Below the pieces are notes generated by a model. That model made no database searches. It was given only the letters and a program-made list of their open reading frames with translations, and was not told the origin of the DNA. Below are positions 1-11,577 of a stretch of DNA of 64,000 nt, piece after piece. Source of the DNA: Tiliqua scincoides (Eukaryota > Chordata > Lepidosauria > Squamata > Scincidae); NCBI RefSeq assembly GCF_035046505.1, contig NC_089824.1, positions 119,051,997-119,115,996 of the forward strand, in the 5' to 3' direction. Within the stretch, counting starts at the first letter, position 1. Every line of letters starts with the position of its first letter. The translations under genes and the position numbers were made by a program.

Positions 1-18
1 GGCTTGAGCTGGATGGGG

Positions 19-42
19 CACACACACACACACACACACACA
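19..42. repeat. (CA)n microsatellite
   Basis: An uninterrupted run of about 12 CA dinucleotides is read directly. Confidence 0.95.
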
Positions 43-49
43 ACATACA

Positions 50-560
50 GCGTGGCTGCTCCTGCGCCCCCTCCGAAGCGCCACGCTCTCCAGCCTGCTG
101 CTCCGGCAGCTGCTCACCCCTGGCAGAGGTGGGTCTCTCGGCTCCCCCTGGGCTGGGGCAGCCCCGCGGGATGCTGCGCCCCCCGGCCGGCTCCGCCCCG
201 CGCCACCCAAGGCTGCTGCCGCGCGCCCCTGCGCCTCCCACGCTGCACTCCTCACAGAGGTGCCTGCAGCCTGCGCGGGGTCCGGCTGGAGGCAGCCACG
301 GTTCCCCCCACCACAGAGGGACCCCCGCGAGCAGCGCTGGGACCCACTGGGGGGTCCCAGTGCTGGGAGGGAGGCAGGCAGGCAGAGCGCGCGGGCTGGC
401 TGGCTGGCCGGCCGGCCGGCGGAGGTGGGCAAAGGAAGTGGCTCTGGGGGCGCCTGGGGGGGCTGCTGAGGGGGGAAGGGGAGGGCTGGGAGCGGGAGAG
501 GCAAACTTCCCACCAGTGCATCTTCTCAGGCTTCTTCCCAGGGAGAAGTGAGAGCCCCAG
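50..560. promoter_or_regulatory. CpG-rich segment, possible CpG island
   Basis: The segment is strikingly G+C rich with many CpG dinucleotides (clusters around 75-90, 165-235 and 400-425, including a CCGGCCGGCCGGCGG run), unlike the rest of the window. It may be the edge of a promoter CpG island whose gene lies outside the window, or G+C-rich repeat sequence. Long frames through it on both strands are proline/glycine/arginine-rich and are best explained by composition. Confidence 0.45.
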
Positions 561-566
561 CTTAGG

Positions 567-926
567 CATACCTACTCAGAAATAAGCCCCCTTATAGTCA
601 GTGGGGCTTACTCCCAGGTAAGTGTAGACAGGATTGCAGCCTGAGATGCACACCATCGGGGTCAGCACGCACACAGCTGCCCAGGGGAGGATGCTATGGG
701 GTGAAAAGCCCCATTGGCTAGAATGGGACTGACTTCTGAGGAGACTGGCATAGGCTGGGGCTGTGAGGCTACCAATCCTGTCCACACTTCCCTGGGAGTA
801 AGCCCCATTGAGTAGAATGGGACTGACTTCTGAGGAGACTGGCATAGGCTGCGGCTGTGAAGCTACCAATCCTGTCCACACTTCCCTGGGAGTAAGCCCC
901 ATTGAGTAGAATGGGACTGACTTCTG
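567..926. repeat. AAGCCCCATTGA palindromic module, partly tandem
   Basis: Several units of a short quasi-palindromic repeat: a GGAGTAAGCCCC half faces a GGGRCTKACTTCTGAG half, with a CAATCCT-type end. From about 723 to 926 a ~94-bp unit, including the phrase GGCATAGGCTG, is repeated head to tail with few differences. An opposite-orientation unit lies at 567-645. The same module occurs at 4146, 29828, 30449-31600 and 49764. The superfamily is not assigned. Confidence 0.75.
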
Positions 927-1750
927 AAACCCTCTGGCGAAGGGGAGCCCTGCCTGCTCCCTCAGGGGACTGCGGCTTCCCCCACTCTGCTCTGCTTTGC
1001 GTTGCCCGCCTGGCCGGCTCCTCTCCTAGGAGAAGGAGGAGGGGAAGCCACGGCAGTTGGGAAGGGCGGGCGCCTCACAGGGGCAGCTGCCTTCCTCCTC
1101 CTCACTAGGGCAACTGGCTGAGGAGAGGAGCAGAGTCCCTACTTGTTGCTACTTCTTCTGCAGTAAGCAGGTAGCAGCACCCCGCAGGCTCTTCTTGGGC
1201 TTCCTCCCCCACCCCTGCTCCTGTCAGCTCTTGGGGTGGGCTCCATTAGCCCCATTTAACCCCCCCCCTATTGATTTGCAAAAGGGCTGAGCAGTGGGAG
1301 GGAGACTGCTTCTTGTGCCTCACTCTAGGTGACTGACCCACACACACACCACCCAGTCCTGTTACTATTGCAGGCATCTTCCTTCTCCAGCAATAGCTGT
1401 GGGGGAGAGTTTTGTTAATGAAATGCAGAAGGGGATTGGCTCCTTTGAGCATCCTTGAATTATACTCAGAGTTGCCTCAGGGTGTTAATTATATTTTTAT
1501 GCATCTGGTGGTAGGCACAGTATTTTTCCTCATTTTTTTAAATCTGGGGTGTCCCTTAATCTATGGTTAAAGGGGCATTTGTATTCTGATTTTAACTATA
1601 TAGACAACATGTGAAGCAAACTCAGATTAACCATGTGAGTAGCGTCATGCCTCTTTACAGCATAATAACTTATACAGATGAAGTTGGTTTCATCTCACGG
1701 AGTCCTCAGGAGTTGGGTTCATGCTAATTGGAGGAGAATGTTTTGAGTAG
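927..1750. other. no gene recognised
   Basis: A moderately G+C-rich start (to about 1230) is followed by ordinary A+T-richer sequence. No coding frame, repeat end or RNA gene could be supported. Confidence 0.5.
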
Positions 1751-1831
1751 TTACACCATTTCTGCCCAATGTTGCATATTTGCAGCAGGGAACAAATGTG
1801 TACACCTGTAGGCTGGGCAAAAATGAGTTAA
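1751..1831. mobile_element. 81-bp TTAA-flanked palindromic MITE, copy A
   Basis: The ends are inverted: CCATTTCTGCCCA at the left and TGGGCAAAAATGAGTTAA at the right. The middle holds TTGCATATTTGCAGCA and TGTACACCTGT. It has the same 81-bp length as the copy at 16027-16107, which starts and ends in TTAA; here the left end is TTAC. A TTAA target is typical of piggyBac elements, so a piggyBac-type MITE is inferred. Confidence 0.65.
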
Positions 1832-1889
1832 TTAATATTGTATCTGCAGTGAAATGTATGAGGGTGAAACTATCATATTTACACTCGTA

Positions 1890-2070
1890 CATTGTTTGTC
1901 AACCAGTGGTACGGGTACCACCAGTGGTATTTGAGTGGTACTTTCTGGTGGTACTTGTTGGACCTCCTGATATCGACTGCCTGGCAGCAAGACCAGTGAC
2001 TAGGACACTGTTTCTCAACCAATTGTGCAGGTACCTGGAGTGGTACTTTCTGGTGGTACTTGTGACTCCC
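1890..2070 (+). mobile_element. duplicated hAT-like terminal fragments
   Basis: Two related stretches begin with CATTGTTTGTCAACCAGTGG (1890) and ACTGTTTCTCAACCAATTG (about 2007), and both continue into GTGGTACTTTCTGGTGGTAC. TTTCTCAACCA-type ends are common in Charlie-like hAT elements. The matching right end and target duplication were not found, so these are treated as terminal fragments. Confidence 0.45.
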
Positions 2071-2345
2071 CTTCCCACAAGCAGCCCTGACCCCATGAAG
2101 CCCTGACCCTCTCTCCCATGCAACCCTGACCCCATGAAGCCCTGACCCCCAAGCAGCCCTGACCCCCCTCCCCACAAGTAGCCCTGACCCCCTCTCCCAT
2201 GCAACCCTGACCCCCCTTCCCACAAGCAGCCCTGACCCCCATGCAGCCCTGACCCTCCTTCCCACAAGCAGCCTTGACCCCCTCTGCCATGCAACCCTGA
2301 CCTCCCCTCCCCTAAACAGCCCTGACCCAAGCAGGCCTGACCCTG
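2071..2345. repeat. pyrimidine-rich minisatellite
   Basis: The phrase CCCTGACCCC followed by variants of CATGCAG, CACAAGCAG or CATGAAG is repeated more than ten times with variable spacer length. The glycine-rich frames on the minus strand are products of this array and not genes. Confidence 0.85.
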
Positions 2346-3590
2346 TCCCATGTGCACCCATGGGTGTCTGGATAATTGATGAGAATACTGGGGGGGGGGC
2401 TACTGGACACCTGATGGGGGATACTGGGGGGACTGGACATTGTCATTAGGACATAGAACCTGTTGTTAATTTATTTGAATCCCACTACTGCTTGTAATGT
2501 TTTATATGTGGAGCTGCCTTTGTAGCCTTCTCAAGAAGCATCAGTGGGTTCAGAACACAGCAGCCAGGTGACATGAATCATTTCTGGCTAAGTTTAAAAA
2601 GTACTTTGCTGGCTTTCTGTGCATTTCTGAGTGTAATTCGAAGGCGGTATACTGATCTTGACAGTACCTTTACCTTTACAGTATACAGGGATACAATCTC
2701 TACAGGGATTGTAAAATCCTGTACAATACAACAGGTATGAACTGCTTGGGTTTTAAGATCATTGGAGGAGGTTTTTCTCTGAGCTCCACATATGCTGGTA
2801 GCTGAAGCTTGGGCCTTCCGCATGCTGGCTCTCTATCTTTGGAAAGTCCCCTTGGTCAGTGTGCCTGGTGTCTTTGGAGCTTTAAGTGCCAGGTGAACAC
2901 ATCTTTACAGCCCAATTCTATCTCCTTGGCTGTCAGCATAACTAGCACTGCACTAGCAGAAACGGATTTATTGCTGTTTTACGGCAGTCATAAAGCAGAT
3001 TCCACAAATATCCCCTTACCCCAAGGAGACCTCAAAGCAACCAGAAATCTCCCGCAGGATACAGCAGTAGTCACAGCAGTGCCACTGGGCTGTTATTCAC
3101 CCAGACCTAATAGTCAGGCCTTGTGGTCTTCTGTCCTTTGCATAGTTTTAAGTTGTGAGGATTTTAATGGCTGCTGCTTTATGGTTTTTAGATTTTTTTT
3201 CCAGCTCTGTGCTTTTGCTATATTAAGAGAATATTTTAATTGCTCTGCATTTTTTAACAGCTGTTTTATAATAATAACTGAGAATAATAATCAAGTTGGT
3301 TTGGCAAAGCATTAAGAGCTATAAAGACATTTTTAGAGAAATTGCTGCATTTTTTTCTGACTCATTGGCAATGACAGCAGCAGGTGGAAATCATGACCTG
3401 AGTCTGTAGAAGGCAAAACCTCAAATTTGTAAGGTGATGACCAGAATGATCTAACAGACTTTTCTGTCTTGGCTCTGCAGTATATTAACAGTTTCCACTG
3501 ACAGTCTTAAAATCATTGCAAAAGCTCAGAAATTGTTCCTGCATTCTGGTTGGCCAGTTTTATTAGTGAAGGACCATTATGTGAAGTGCA
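2346..3590. other. no gene recognised; possible MITE fragment near 2908
   Basis: Mostly unique-looking sequence. CAGCCCAATTCTATC at about 2908 looks like the left end of the CCAATCCTA-type MITE family, but no matching right end was found. Confidence 0.4.
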
Positions 3591-4032
3591 GTGCAATCCT
3601 AACCCCCAGGTTAGGCAGGCACAAAGAGTTGCACTGGCCTCCCCGCATCGGATTTGGACCCAGCAGGGTGAGTTTGTGTTGGCCGAGCTCAGCCAACACC
3701 GGGGTCTGGGAGGCGTGGAGGATGTGTTTCAGGAAAGCGGGCGGTCATGGGGACGGGTAGATGCGGGGGAGGAAGGCACGGTTATGCCAGATCCTGACCC
3801 CATTCCCTAGTGGTGCAGAGCAGCCTCTGGCTGCTCTGGTCTATTCGGATTTGCGCTGCCACCTGAGATGGCTCAGATCTGAGTAGACCCACTGGGGCCA
3901 GTGTTGCGTGTCACAGGGTAAGAGAAGAGTTTTCCCCATGCCTTGGGTTGCACTGATTCTGGCCCAAAACTTGCGCTGGATGCAGTGCAGGCCACTGGCC
4001 TGCCTGCTTCAGTGCAAGTTAGGATTGCGCCC
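3591..4032. mobile_element. CCAATCCTA-family MITE, long form
   Basis: The left end GTGCAATCCTAAC and right end GTTAGGATTGCGCCC are inverted, and the GGCAGGC/GCCTGCCTG phrases just inside them also pair. It shares ends with the elements at 5095, 19346 and 22744 but has a longer interior. No clear target-site duplication was seen. Confidence 0.65.
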
Positions 4033-4145
4033 TTAGATGCTCAACTCCCTCTAGTATTTATTGCATGTTAGACAACCAGTTGATATAGGGTTTTGGCAAG
4101 CTGGCATTAAGATGCACTTAAGTTCATTTTGGCATTTTGAAAGGC

Positions 4146-4232
4146 TATGAGCACAGTCCTATGCACTCAGAAATAAGCCCAATTTTGTCCAATAGTGTTT
4201 ACTCCCAGCTATGTATGCGTAGGATTGCACTG
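4146..4232. repeat. AAGCCCCATTGA palindromic module
   Basis: A single unit runs from CACAGTCCTATGCACTCAG to GCGTAGGATTGCACTG. The two ends are inverted copies, with degenerate AAGCCCA and TTTACTCCCAG halves between them. Confidence 0.65.
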
Positions 4233-5094
4233 TAAGCTACTTATCCTACAAAATCTTAAACGTTTTCAGGGAGATTGGTGAATGAATTAAATAATTTACA
4301 GGACGCAGTAACCAACAGCAACAGCAACAATAATCATGTATTATGTCCAAAATCATATTGCTCAGGATCTGGTCCAGGACCCCACTCGACTGAGGAGCCT
4401 GATGTGGCTGAGCTCCTGGTCAGTGGGCTTTAGTAGCAGCAACGCGGCCTCCTCGTCTTGCCAGTGGGGCTTGCCACTGGGGCTGGCCCCAAGGAAGCAA
4501 GAGGCTCTGGAGCCCCACACCTTCCTCCTTGATCACAATTGGGCTAGCCCTCTGCAGTCGAGAGAGCGGCCTGGCCAGGCTACTGGCATCTGAGGTGAAA
4601 GGAGCAAAGCCACTGTCAGCAGACTCCAGAGAAGCAAAGGTGGTGAATGCTCACAGCCTGGGAGGCTGTCAGGTTGAGCTTATGCAGCCCAGCCAGCAGG
4701 AGAGGGTGGAGCAAAGATGGAGGTGCTCCATTTAACCCCAAGCTAGCTGGCGATGAGAGTAATCTGGAGGAAGCTGGCTAGCAGGTAGGATGCTGGCCAG
4801 CTAGTGATCCTGAACAAGGCTGCTGATAGGGAGGAGGACTAGTGGGTGACAGAACCTCCTCCTGCCTGTCTTTGAGGCTCTGGGTTCCTTTCCAGCCTGG
4901 GAGACTGGCAGGAGCCCAGTCACAACTTTTTCTGGCTCCAGTGGTGGCCTCTTGCAATACCCCAATATCGGTCACCCCAGGGGCAGCCGTCCCTCCCCCA
5001 GCAGCGTGACACATATATAGGAGAGCAATATTTGTAGTAATGCAACACAGCAGGGGATATCATGGCATCAGAGGAATTGATTAATGGCAATTCA
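4233..5094. other. no gene recognised
   Basis: Unique-looking sequence with a short CAGCAACAGCAACAA run near 4316. The predicted frames are short and lack recognisable domains. Confidence 0.4.
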
Positions 5095-5275
5095 GGGTGC
5101 AATCCTAACCTCTTGTGTCAATGCTTTCCAGTGGGGCATGCGCTGCATCCTGCAGTTGGGTGTCATTCATGGACGCCTCCTCAAAGTCAGGGAATGTTTG
5201 TTCCCTTACCTCAGAGCTGCATTGCCCTTATGTCAGTGCTGGAAAGCAGTGACATAAGGGGTTAGGATTGCGCCC
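5095..5275. mobile_element. CCAATCCTA-family MITE, ~180-bp form
   Basis: The left end GGGTGCAATCCTAACC and right end GGGGTTAGGATTGCGCCC are inverted. Family landmarks are present: GGGGCATGCGCTGCATCC, CGCCTCCTCAA and TTGTTCCCTTACCT. It closely resembles the copies at 18958, 19346, 24898 and 52732. Confidence 0.8.
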
Positions 5276-7138
5276 ACAGTTATCCAAATGCTCAGTGGAT
5301 CAGCTAGCTTGTTTCCCAGGTTAATCATAAGCATGCAACTCCCCCCCCATTAACATACTACATGGATTCTGTTAGAGCAGCTGACTATAGGAAAGAGAGG
5401 TGGATATTATCCATGAATGCTAAGAGAACCTCTGTTTTATGAGGCAGTGTACCTCTGCGTACAAGAAGCAGGGATCACAAGAGCTCACAAGAGGCAAGAG
5501 AGAATGTTACATCTTGCTGCATTTGAGGTTCTTGAAGGTTTCTGGCTGGCTAGCTCTGGAGACTGGCATTCCAGTCCTATCCTTCCTGGCGCCTGGAGGA
5601 ACAGCAACACCAAAATGACAACTGTTGTCCATTTCCCCCTGAGGAAAGCCCCAGGCCTTGGAACAGGGCGTCTCACATCTGCAGCAGCTATGTTCTTACA
5701 CCAGACTATGTAGGAGGAGGGTGAATGGACCACAGAAGCAATGTGGCGGTGATGCGTGATTCTAATGAATCATCTACTGAAAAAAAGATTCCATCTGTCA
5801 CCATGCTGAATTCAATTGCAGAGATGATCAGGCTCCTAAACAATTTGTATGGGGTGCATATTTATATAAGCACACAGACAACAGTTTCTTAACTGGGCAC
5901 CTTAAGGTAGACAGATGGGTGATTCCACTTGGCCACCGCCAACCACCTGTGGCCGACAGGGAACTTCAGGCAGTGCATGCAAGCAAACCTTGAAATTTTG
6001 TGTCCTCTTTTAGAACTTTCAGGCCAGGCATTACTCAATGGTCTGAGGAACTGGAAGACATGCTCCTGGTGATTGCAGACCTTCTTCCTCCTACGCTGAA
6101 CTGTGCAGGATCTGAGTCTGTCACTGGTGAACATTTTAACTTTTCACTAAAAGGAGTTCTGCTCTTGAAGTGTCTATATTTCAAGGCCCACACAATACCT
6201 GAGATTTGCTGCAAGTGTTTTCCAGAACACTGGTCTTTCTGTCATAATTAAATGAGTGAAGTGTAAATTTGGGATGAACTTTGAAACCTTGGCATACTGA
6301 GAATTGTGTTTTCTTTTTTTTCCACCCAAAGCTTCCCCCTAAGCTAGCTCTAATTAGCAAATGCTTGCTTTGAATCTCAGAGCTTGGATAAAAAGATGCA
6401 AGCAACGGCATTAACAAACTCCCTTAGCAAAGTCCCCCAGCATAACTAAGTTTGTATCATCAGCTACATAGCCCCACATTTCTCTTGGACAGTGTGATAA
6501 CTAACATTATAGACTAAGCCTTTTTCCTAGCCACTTTTCTGACCAGCATTCAATATGGATCCAAAGCCAAAACATTAATTAGGGCTGTGTGTTTTTCTAC
6601 ACAAATCTTCTGATGCCAAGAAATAGAGTACAACTAATCCATATATTGGCCACTGCAATTCTGTCTTGAGACTGAAGATTTGGAGAAAAAAACAGTCAAC
6701 ACTACAACTCAGCAACATTGCTGAAAGTCTTTGACTTGGATGTGATGGTTTGAGATGGGCAGTCTAGCCTTAAAGTCATTCTCTTCATGCAAGTGAAGTC
6801 AGGAAAAATGGGCCAATGTCATTGCAGTGTGCTGATTCAAAATGAATCCAAACAAAACAAAATCTGATTCTTACGCTGTTTTGCACACAACTTTTTGCAG
6901 AGCATGTTGGAATTGTAGTGTGGGAGGAAGCAATTGCAGACCTGGGCCCGGCATCATGCCAATCGCCTTCCACAATTGAAAGTGCTTGAACTGCACAGAG
7001 TTTTGGACTGAACTGGACTAGACTCATTGGAAGATGCTTGCAGTGTCTCTTGTTTGTAGAATGGCTGAGCTGAGTGAGATTAAGAGGTAAGATGGGCTAA
7101 AATTGTGTTTGCTTGCTAAAGAACAGAAGGATGGATTG
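5276..7138. other. no gene recognised; partial repeat about 5575-5700
   Basis: The stretch around 5575-5640 (TTCCTGG, CTGGAGGAACAGCAACACCAAAATG) resembles the beginning of the element at 24124. The remainder looks unique and A+T-leaning, and the short frames have no recognisable domain. Confidence 0.4.
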
Positions 7139-7930
7139 CCCAGGTATCCCCCCACAAACATGCATGACACAAAAGACTTGGTTGAAACAGGGCCATGATT
7201 TATTCCATTACAAGGCTGCGCAGCGATTGGTGCAATGCAACAGGTCCTGACTATACTCCACCCCCCTTTAGTGCGGGCACCTAACTAGGAGCAGACAGTT
7301 CCTGTCTGAGCCCTCCTTTTGGGCGAACCACATTGACTCAGAACCTGAGCTTGCCCAAGGCTCCCCCAGGTTCTTCATCACCAACCCCTGGAAACGGGGT
7401 CCAGCCAGCTGAATTGTTATGCCCACCCTGAGCCAGGGAACCATGAAGGTGAGCATCCCAATTCAATTCCAGGGTCAAGCCAGGCTGCCCCCGATCCGGG
7501 TAGCCTCGGGGCTCAGCACTGGTCTTAACCCGGCCTGTTGCTTGCCTGAAGGTAGACACCAGTTCCCTATTTCTCCTCCCGTTCCCGCACTACCCTGCCA
7601 GACACGGCCAACCTGGCTGAAAGACCCACAAGAACCCCAAGGGACAGTCAGGGGTAGACGAAAAAAGCTTCACCCCATGGCCAATCGGGGAAAGTAAAAG
7701 AAATTCCTACCCAGCCCCAAAAGGCAACCAGCTAGGCTTCTGACTGTGTTTAATGGGCAGGTGGGTGGGTTCCACTGCTGCCGAGGAACAAAGAGGCTGG
7801 GAAAGCATGGGCGCCAGCCTTTAAACTATGCCCCAGCTTGCCCCCTCCCCCAACCAATTGCTGCTCACCACGTCATGCAGGCGGGGAATCGGACACGTTT
7901 CCCTCCACCTGCATTAACAGCTGGAGGGCT
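7139..7930 (-). mobile_element. short copy of DIRS/Ngaro-like fossil
   Basis: Read on the minus strand, this ~790-bp copy matches both ends of the long element at 30160-34863: about 165 bp at the start (to the phrase TTGTTCCTCGGCAGCAGTGG) and about 450 bp at the end, including the AATAAATCATGGCCCTG signal. Its middle differs from the long copy. No target-site duplication was found. Family assignment rests on the SGNH-hydrolase segment of the long copy. It is non-coding and looks like an internally deleted or non-autonomous derivative. Confidence 0.6.
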
Positions 7931-8008
7931 TTTGTGCAGCTGCAGTGCAGTTCCACATGTTTCAGCCAGGCACCCTCTTCATCATAAACTTTGTATGTAG
8001 CTTTCGTA

Positions 8009-8112
8009 CGAACATAAGAAGACTCCTGCTGAACCAGGTCAAGGGCCAATCTAGACCAGCTTCCTATATTTCACAATGTCCTACCAGATGCCTCGGGGAT
8101 GCTTCTCTTCCC
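8009..8112 (-). mobile_element. CR1 LINE 3' end fragment
   Basis: The minus strand carries the 3'-end phrase of the family (tail at CATAAGAA, and a degenerate form of CTAGTCCAGCTTCCTGTAT in plus orientation). It matches copies at 18217, 52384, 57055 and 58671 but is more diverged. Confidence 0.7.
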
Positions 8113-9888
8113 CCACAATTCAGTTTGCAATAATACCTATTACTTCTCTTAGGGTCCAATCCTAAGAACCATTTTACTTCTCTTCAGCCCAAGTACCACA
8201 AAGCGCATTGCAAGAGCATCAGAATTAGCAGCCTGGAAAGGTGAGGCAGTTCCTTCCCCCTGAACAGGTAAAACATAATGGTCTACTCAACCAGAGGGAG
8301 GCACCATCCTGATGATCTCTGAACGTCCCTTTCGTATCTTGGAGAATAGGAATTCAAAGCAAGGAATTTATGTTCTCTCGCTCACATACTCTGACCAAAT
8401 GTGCATCTAATATATGGCTGTTCTTATGTTCTTATATTATATTTTTTTCAGCAACAGTATTTCTATAGTATGTGTCATCCTTCTGCCTGTGGCAGACTAG
8501 TAGGGAGCTGAGATTATTAATATAATTAAAACGTTATTAAAATAATACACATAGTTGTTTTCCAACATTACACGTACTCACCATGCCCACTATAATAATT
8601 AGCATTTATACAGAAATGCAAATTACATCACAATAATCCCATTAATCTTCACATTTTCCCTCCTGAAGTACAGCATCAGGTGTGCATCTATATTTAAATG
8701 CGCAAAGAAGCAAACTCTGCTTGTCAAAGCAGACCCAATTAACACTATATGCCACAATAGCAGCTCAAGAAAAACAGTTGTTGTGAATGGGAATACAGAT
8801 CCCAGTTTTTCAGATTCAGATTTTCAGATTCGGTGAAAATATCATTATTGGAGGACAGGCATTCCTGAAAAAGAAATAGCTTTGACAGTGCTAGTGACAT
8901 TCCCCTGGAACACATGCCAAAGGAGAGTGTGGGACCGCAATGAGTCTCAATGGGCCCAGTCATTGCCTTGTCTGGAGTGCCTTTGTGCATTTCCCAGAAT
9001 CCTCTGCAACATACAGGGATTTTATGGCAGATAATCCACAGGAGACACATAGATATTAAAACGGAGTCTCCAGAAAGAAAGAAGCTTGAAAACCACTGCC
9101 CTAGGTAATTACATTCTTACAAATGCAGACACATTAATGGGAATAAAACAGAAATCTGTATTCACTGAAGACAGAGGGAGATTACTGAAGGGCTTGGCTG
9201 TTCACAGGGTTTCACCCAGGTTGATTAACTTAACAATCAGATAGTCAAATCCTATTGGACACATTAGGAACCTTGAGTAAAAGGAGCATTGAAACAAACC
9301 TCCATTACTTCCCCCGTAATACTTAATCCTGTTTAAATAACACCATGTTGAACTTGTCTGCTCATCAACTAGCAGGTGTCCCTGTGAGGCATCTGCAGCT
9401 TTAAGCATCATGCATCGGTGTGCTAAGGATTTTCCCCAAATATTGACTCTTGGGTTTTCAAGGTTACTGATGGCATGCTCGTTCTCATTAATCATTCTAA
9501 CCATTTCAACAAAGCTCATTAAGAAGATAAATACATTTATCAGTCCAGTCATCTCGCTGATTATATACTTTCTGTTTCACTCATGATAGATGTTCAGCTG
9601 AATAAATTCTTCACTTGCTATGTAATTAAATGGAGAGAGCCACTCAGAGCCTTGCTGTTCGGTTTGCCTTTGTGATGCAAAAATGCAGTAAGTTCTTCCC
9701 CCCCCCCAATTGTGATGGGCAAGAGCTGACATGAGCCCAATACACCACTGTCCCCAAGTATACCTCCAGATTCCCTGTAATCAGCATGACCTTGTGTAAT
9801 TCACAGGAAGTAAGAAAAACTCAGGGTTACCACTGAAGCCCCTAGACAACTGCAGCACTGTAAAGGGAAAAGCAGAACAACATCTACT
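8113..9888. other. unique-looking AT-rich sequence, possible regulatory DNA
   Basis: No gene was recognised. The part about 8490-8720 is rich in TAATTA/ATTA motifs and has an exact ATGCAAAT octamer at 8616-8623, as seen in many non-coding enhancers. A CR1-like GTTCTTATGTTCTTAT end lies near 8421, and a possible hAT end (GAAAACCACTG) near 9090. The regulatory role is inference from composition only. Confidence 0.3.
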
Positions 9889-10249
9889 CAGAGCCGATCC
9901 ACCCATAAGAGCGGTTGAAGCAGCTGCTTATTGGGGTGGTCTGGGGAAGGTCACAGATTGTGGGAAGCAGAGACTTCCACTCCATTCCCCTCTGTTTGGC
10001 CAGTTTTGAAGAAGGGGAGAACAGGAGAAAATGTAGGAAGGTGGAGACAGAGAAAGGCAGGGCAATGCAGGTGGAAGAGATAAGTCGCAAAAAAAGGGGG
10101 GGGGGCTGGATTTTCAGCCTCACTTCAGACACCACTCCAGTTTCAGCCAAGCATGCATCTTTTAGCCAGGGTTTTTTGGCACAAAGCCAGCTTAACTCCA
10201 GCAAGGCAAGGGGGCAAACATTTTCTTATAATGCTTGAATCTGCCCCTG
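9889..10249. mobile_element. possible hAT-like element (CAGGGCC group)
   Basis: The left end CAGAGCCGATCCACCC and right end TTGAATCTGCCCCTG are roughly inverted and resemble the ends of the elements at 21980 and 42769. No matching 8-bp duplication was seen, so the boundaries are tentative. Confidence 0.4.
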
Positions 10250-10607
10250 CTCAATTTCTGGATTCAGGTAAGAGGAAGTAACAGTAACTCTTGCAGGAAA
10301 TGAGGAGAAAGGAAAAAGGAAGAATCATAATTCTGGCAGCACAGCGAATGAAATAGCAATAAGAGGAAATTCCCCAAATGTCTGGCTAAATTGTGGTTTA
10401 ACTGTAGATGAAGTCAGGGAAGGCATTTTGGAGGAACCATGAGCAATGTATCTTGCGGAGAGGCTCTGTGCTGGACAATGGTTCACAGATCCCAGTCTAG
10501 GGAGAGAGTGAAGAAACATGTCCGGAATCTTCTTTTTCAATGCTGGTGCCAGGTTGCTGGGTGTCACAGGGTAAACCTTGTACTAGGCTCCTGTGATGCC
10601 TCCTACC

Positions 10608-10828
10608 CACTGGTATTCCTGGAAGGGGGGGCAAAACACTAAGTCTCTTCAGGTGCCTGGCCTCTGGTGTAAAGCGGTCCCTCCTCCTCGCTTTCAGAGC
10701 CAATCATGACTGCAAAAGCTTCTGCAGTCACGACTGGCTCTGTAGACAAGGAGGAGGAGCCATTTTACACCAGCAGCCAGGCGCCGGAAGAGATTTAGTG
10801 TTTTGCCCTCCCTCCCAGAACACCAGTG
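10608..10828. mobile_element. hAT-type foldback element, perfect 8-bp TSD
   Basis: A 221-bp near-palindrome. The left arm reads CACTGGTATTCCTGG, GCAAAACACTAA, GCCTGGC, CCTCCTCCT and AGAGCCA; the right arm gives the same landmarks in inverted order, meeting around AAAAGCTTCTGC near 10716. It is flanked by an exact 8-bp repeat, CTCCTACC, at 10600-10607 and 10829-10836. The length and TSD fit a non-autonomous hAT element. A single strand could form a long hairpin. Confidence 0.9.
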
Positions 10829-11082
10829 CTCCTACCTACCTGTTGGTGGCACATGGAGCTGTACCACTGGTCCTGACAATCTGTGGGTTAGCCTGCCCTC
10901 TGATAAGTAATGACCCTCAGCCAGTTCAGTACCTGAACGGGCCAACCTCTGACACTATCCCTGCTTCTCTTCTACTAACACCGCCATGGTAGCGCAAGGA
11001 ACTAATCTCACATAGGTTGCCTGTACAATACTTTTGCAGATTATTCTGGAGAGTGCTTTGTATTGTACAAAATGTTCTACAG

Positions 11083-11577
11083 CAGTGGTTCCCAAACTCC
11101 CCACCTAAGTTGGTGTGGGGGTGGGATTACGGCAGCAACATGATCCTCAGGATTGCTACACTGCAGGGAACAGAAGGGGGATTATCCTATCTTTTACAAG
11201 CAGCGCCAGCCTCCTGAGAGGGTAAGGGAGCCCGCGGAGTCCTCCGCAGGACTCCCCAAGCCTCATGAACTGTAAAAAAAAAAAAAAGAAGTAATCTTAA
11301 ATCACTTCCAGTTTTCGTTTGTGAACCTGGAAGTGGGTTCTGATCCCTTATTTTAATTAGTTTTGGAATCTTGAGGCACCCTGTGGAGGCATATGTGGGG
11401 CTTCCCTCACCTCCCAGAGGCCGGCACTGCTGGTAAAATGTAGCAAACCCCCCTTCTGTTCCCCACAGCGATGCAGTGCTGAGGATCGTGTCACTTCCTT
11501 CCGTCCACCACTTAAAGGAGCCTAGGCCAGTGCTTCCTAGGTTGGTGGGTTGCAACCTACCAGTTTGGGAACCACTG
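11083..11577. mobile_element. hAT-type foldback MITE, ~495 bp
   Basis: The left end CAGTGGTTCCCAAACT and right end AGTTTGGGAACCACTG are exact inverses. The flanks TTCTACAG and TTCTACTT match at 6 of 8 positions, as expected for an old hAT insertion. The interior is itself roughly inverted around the A-rich centre near 11275-11290. It resembles the element at 15202. No transposase frame is present. Confidence 0.9.

Noticed and set aside
4-585. 193-codon open frame in the CpG-rich block
   Set aside because: Overlapping frames are open on both strands, and the residues are dominated by Pro, Gly, Arg and Ala, as composition alone predicts.
1879-2361. 160-codon minus-strand frame rich in GSGL repeats
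   Set aside because: It is the translation of the CCCTGACCCC minisatellite.
7170-7930. Solo LTR with TG...CA ends
   Set aside because: TGTTAATG...GTGTCA can be read, but similarity between the two copies continues past both points, so these are not the element ends.
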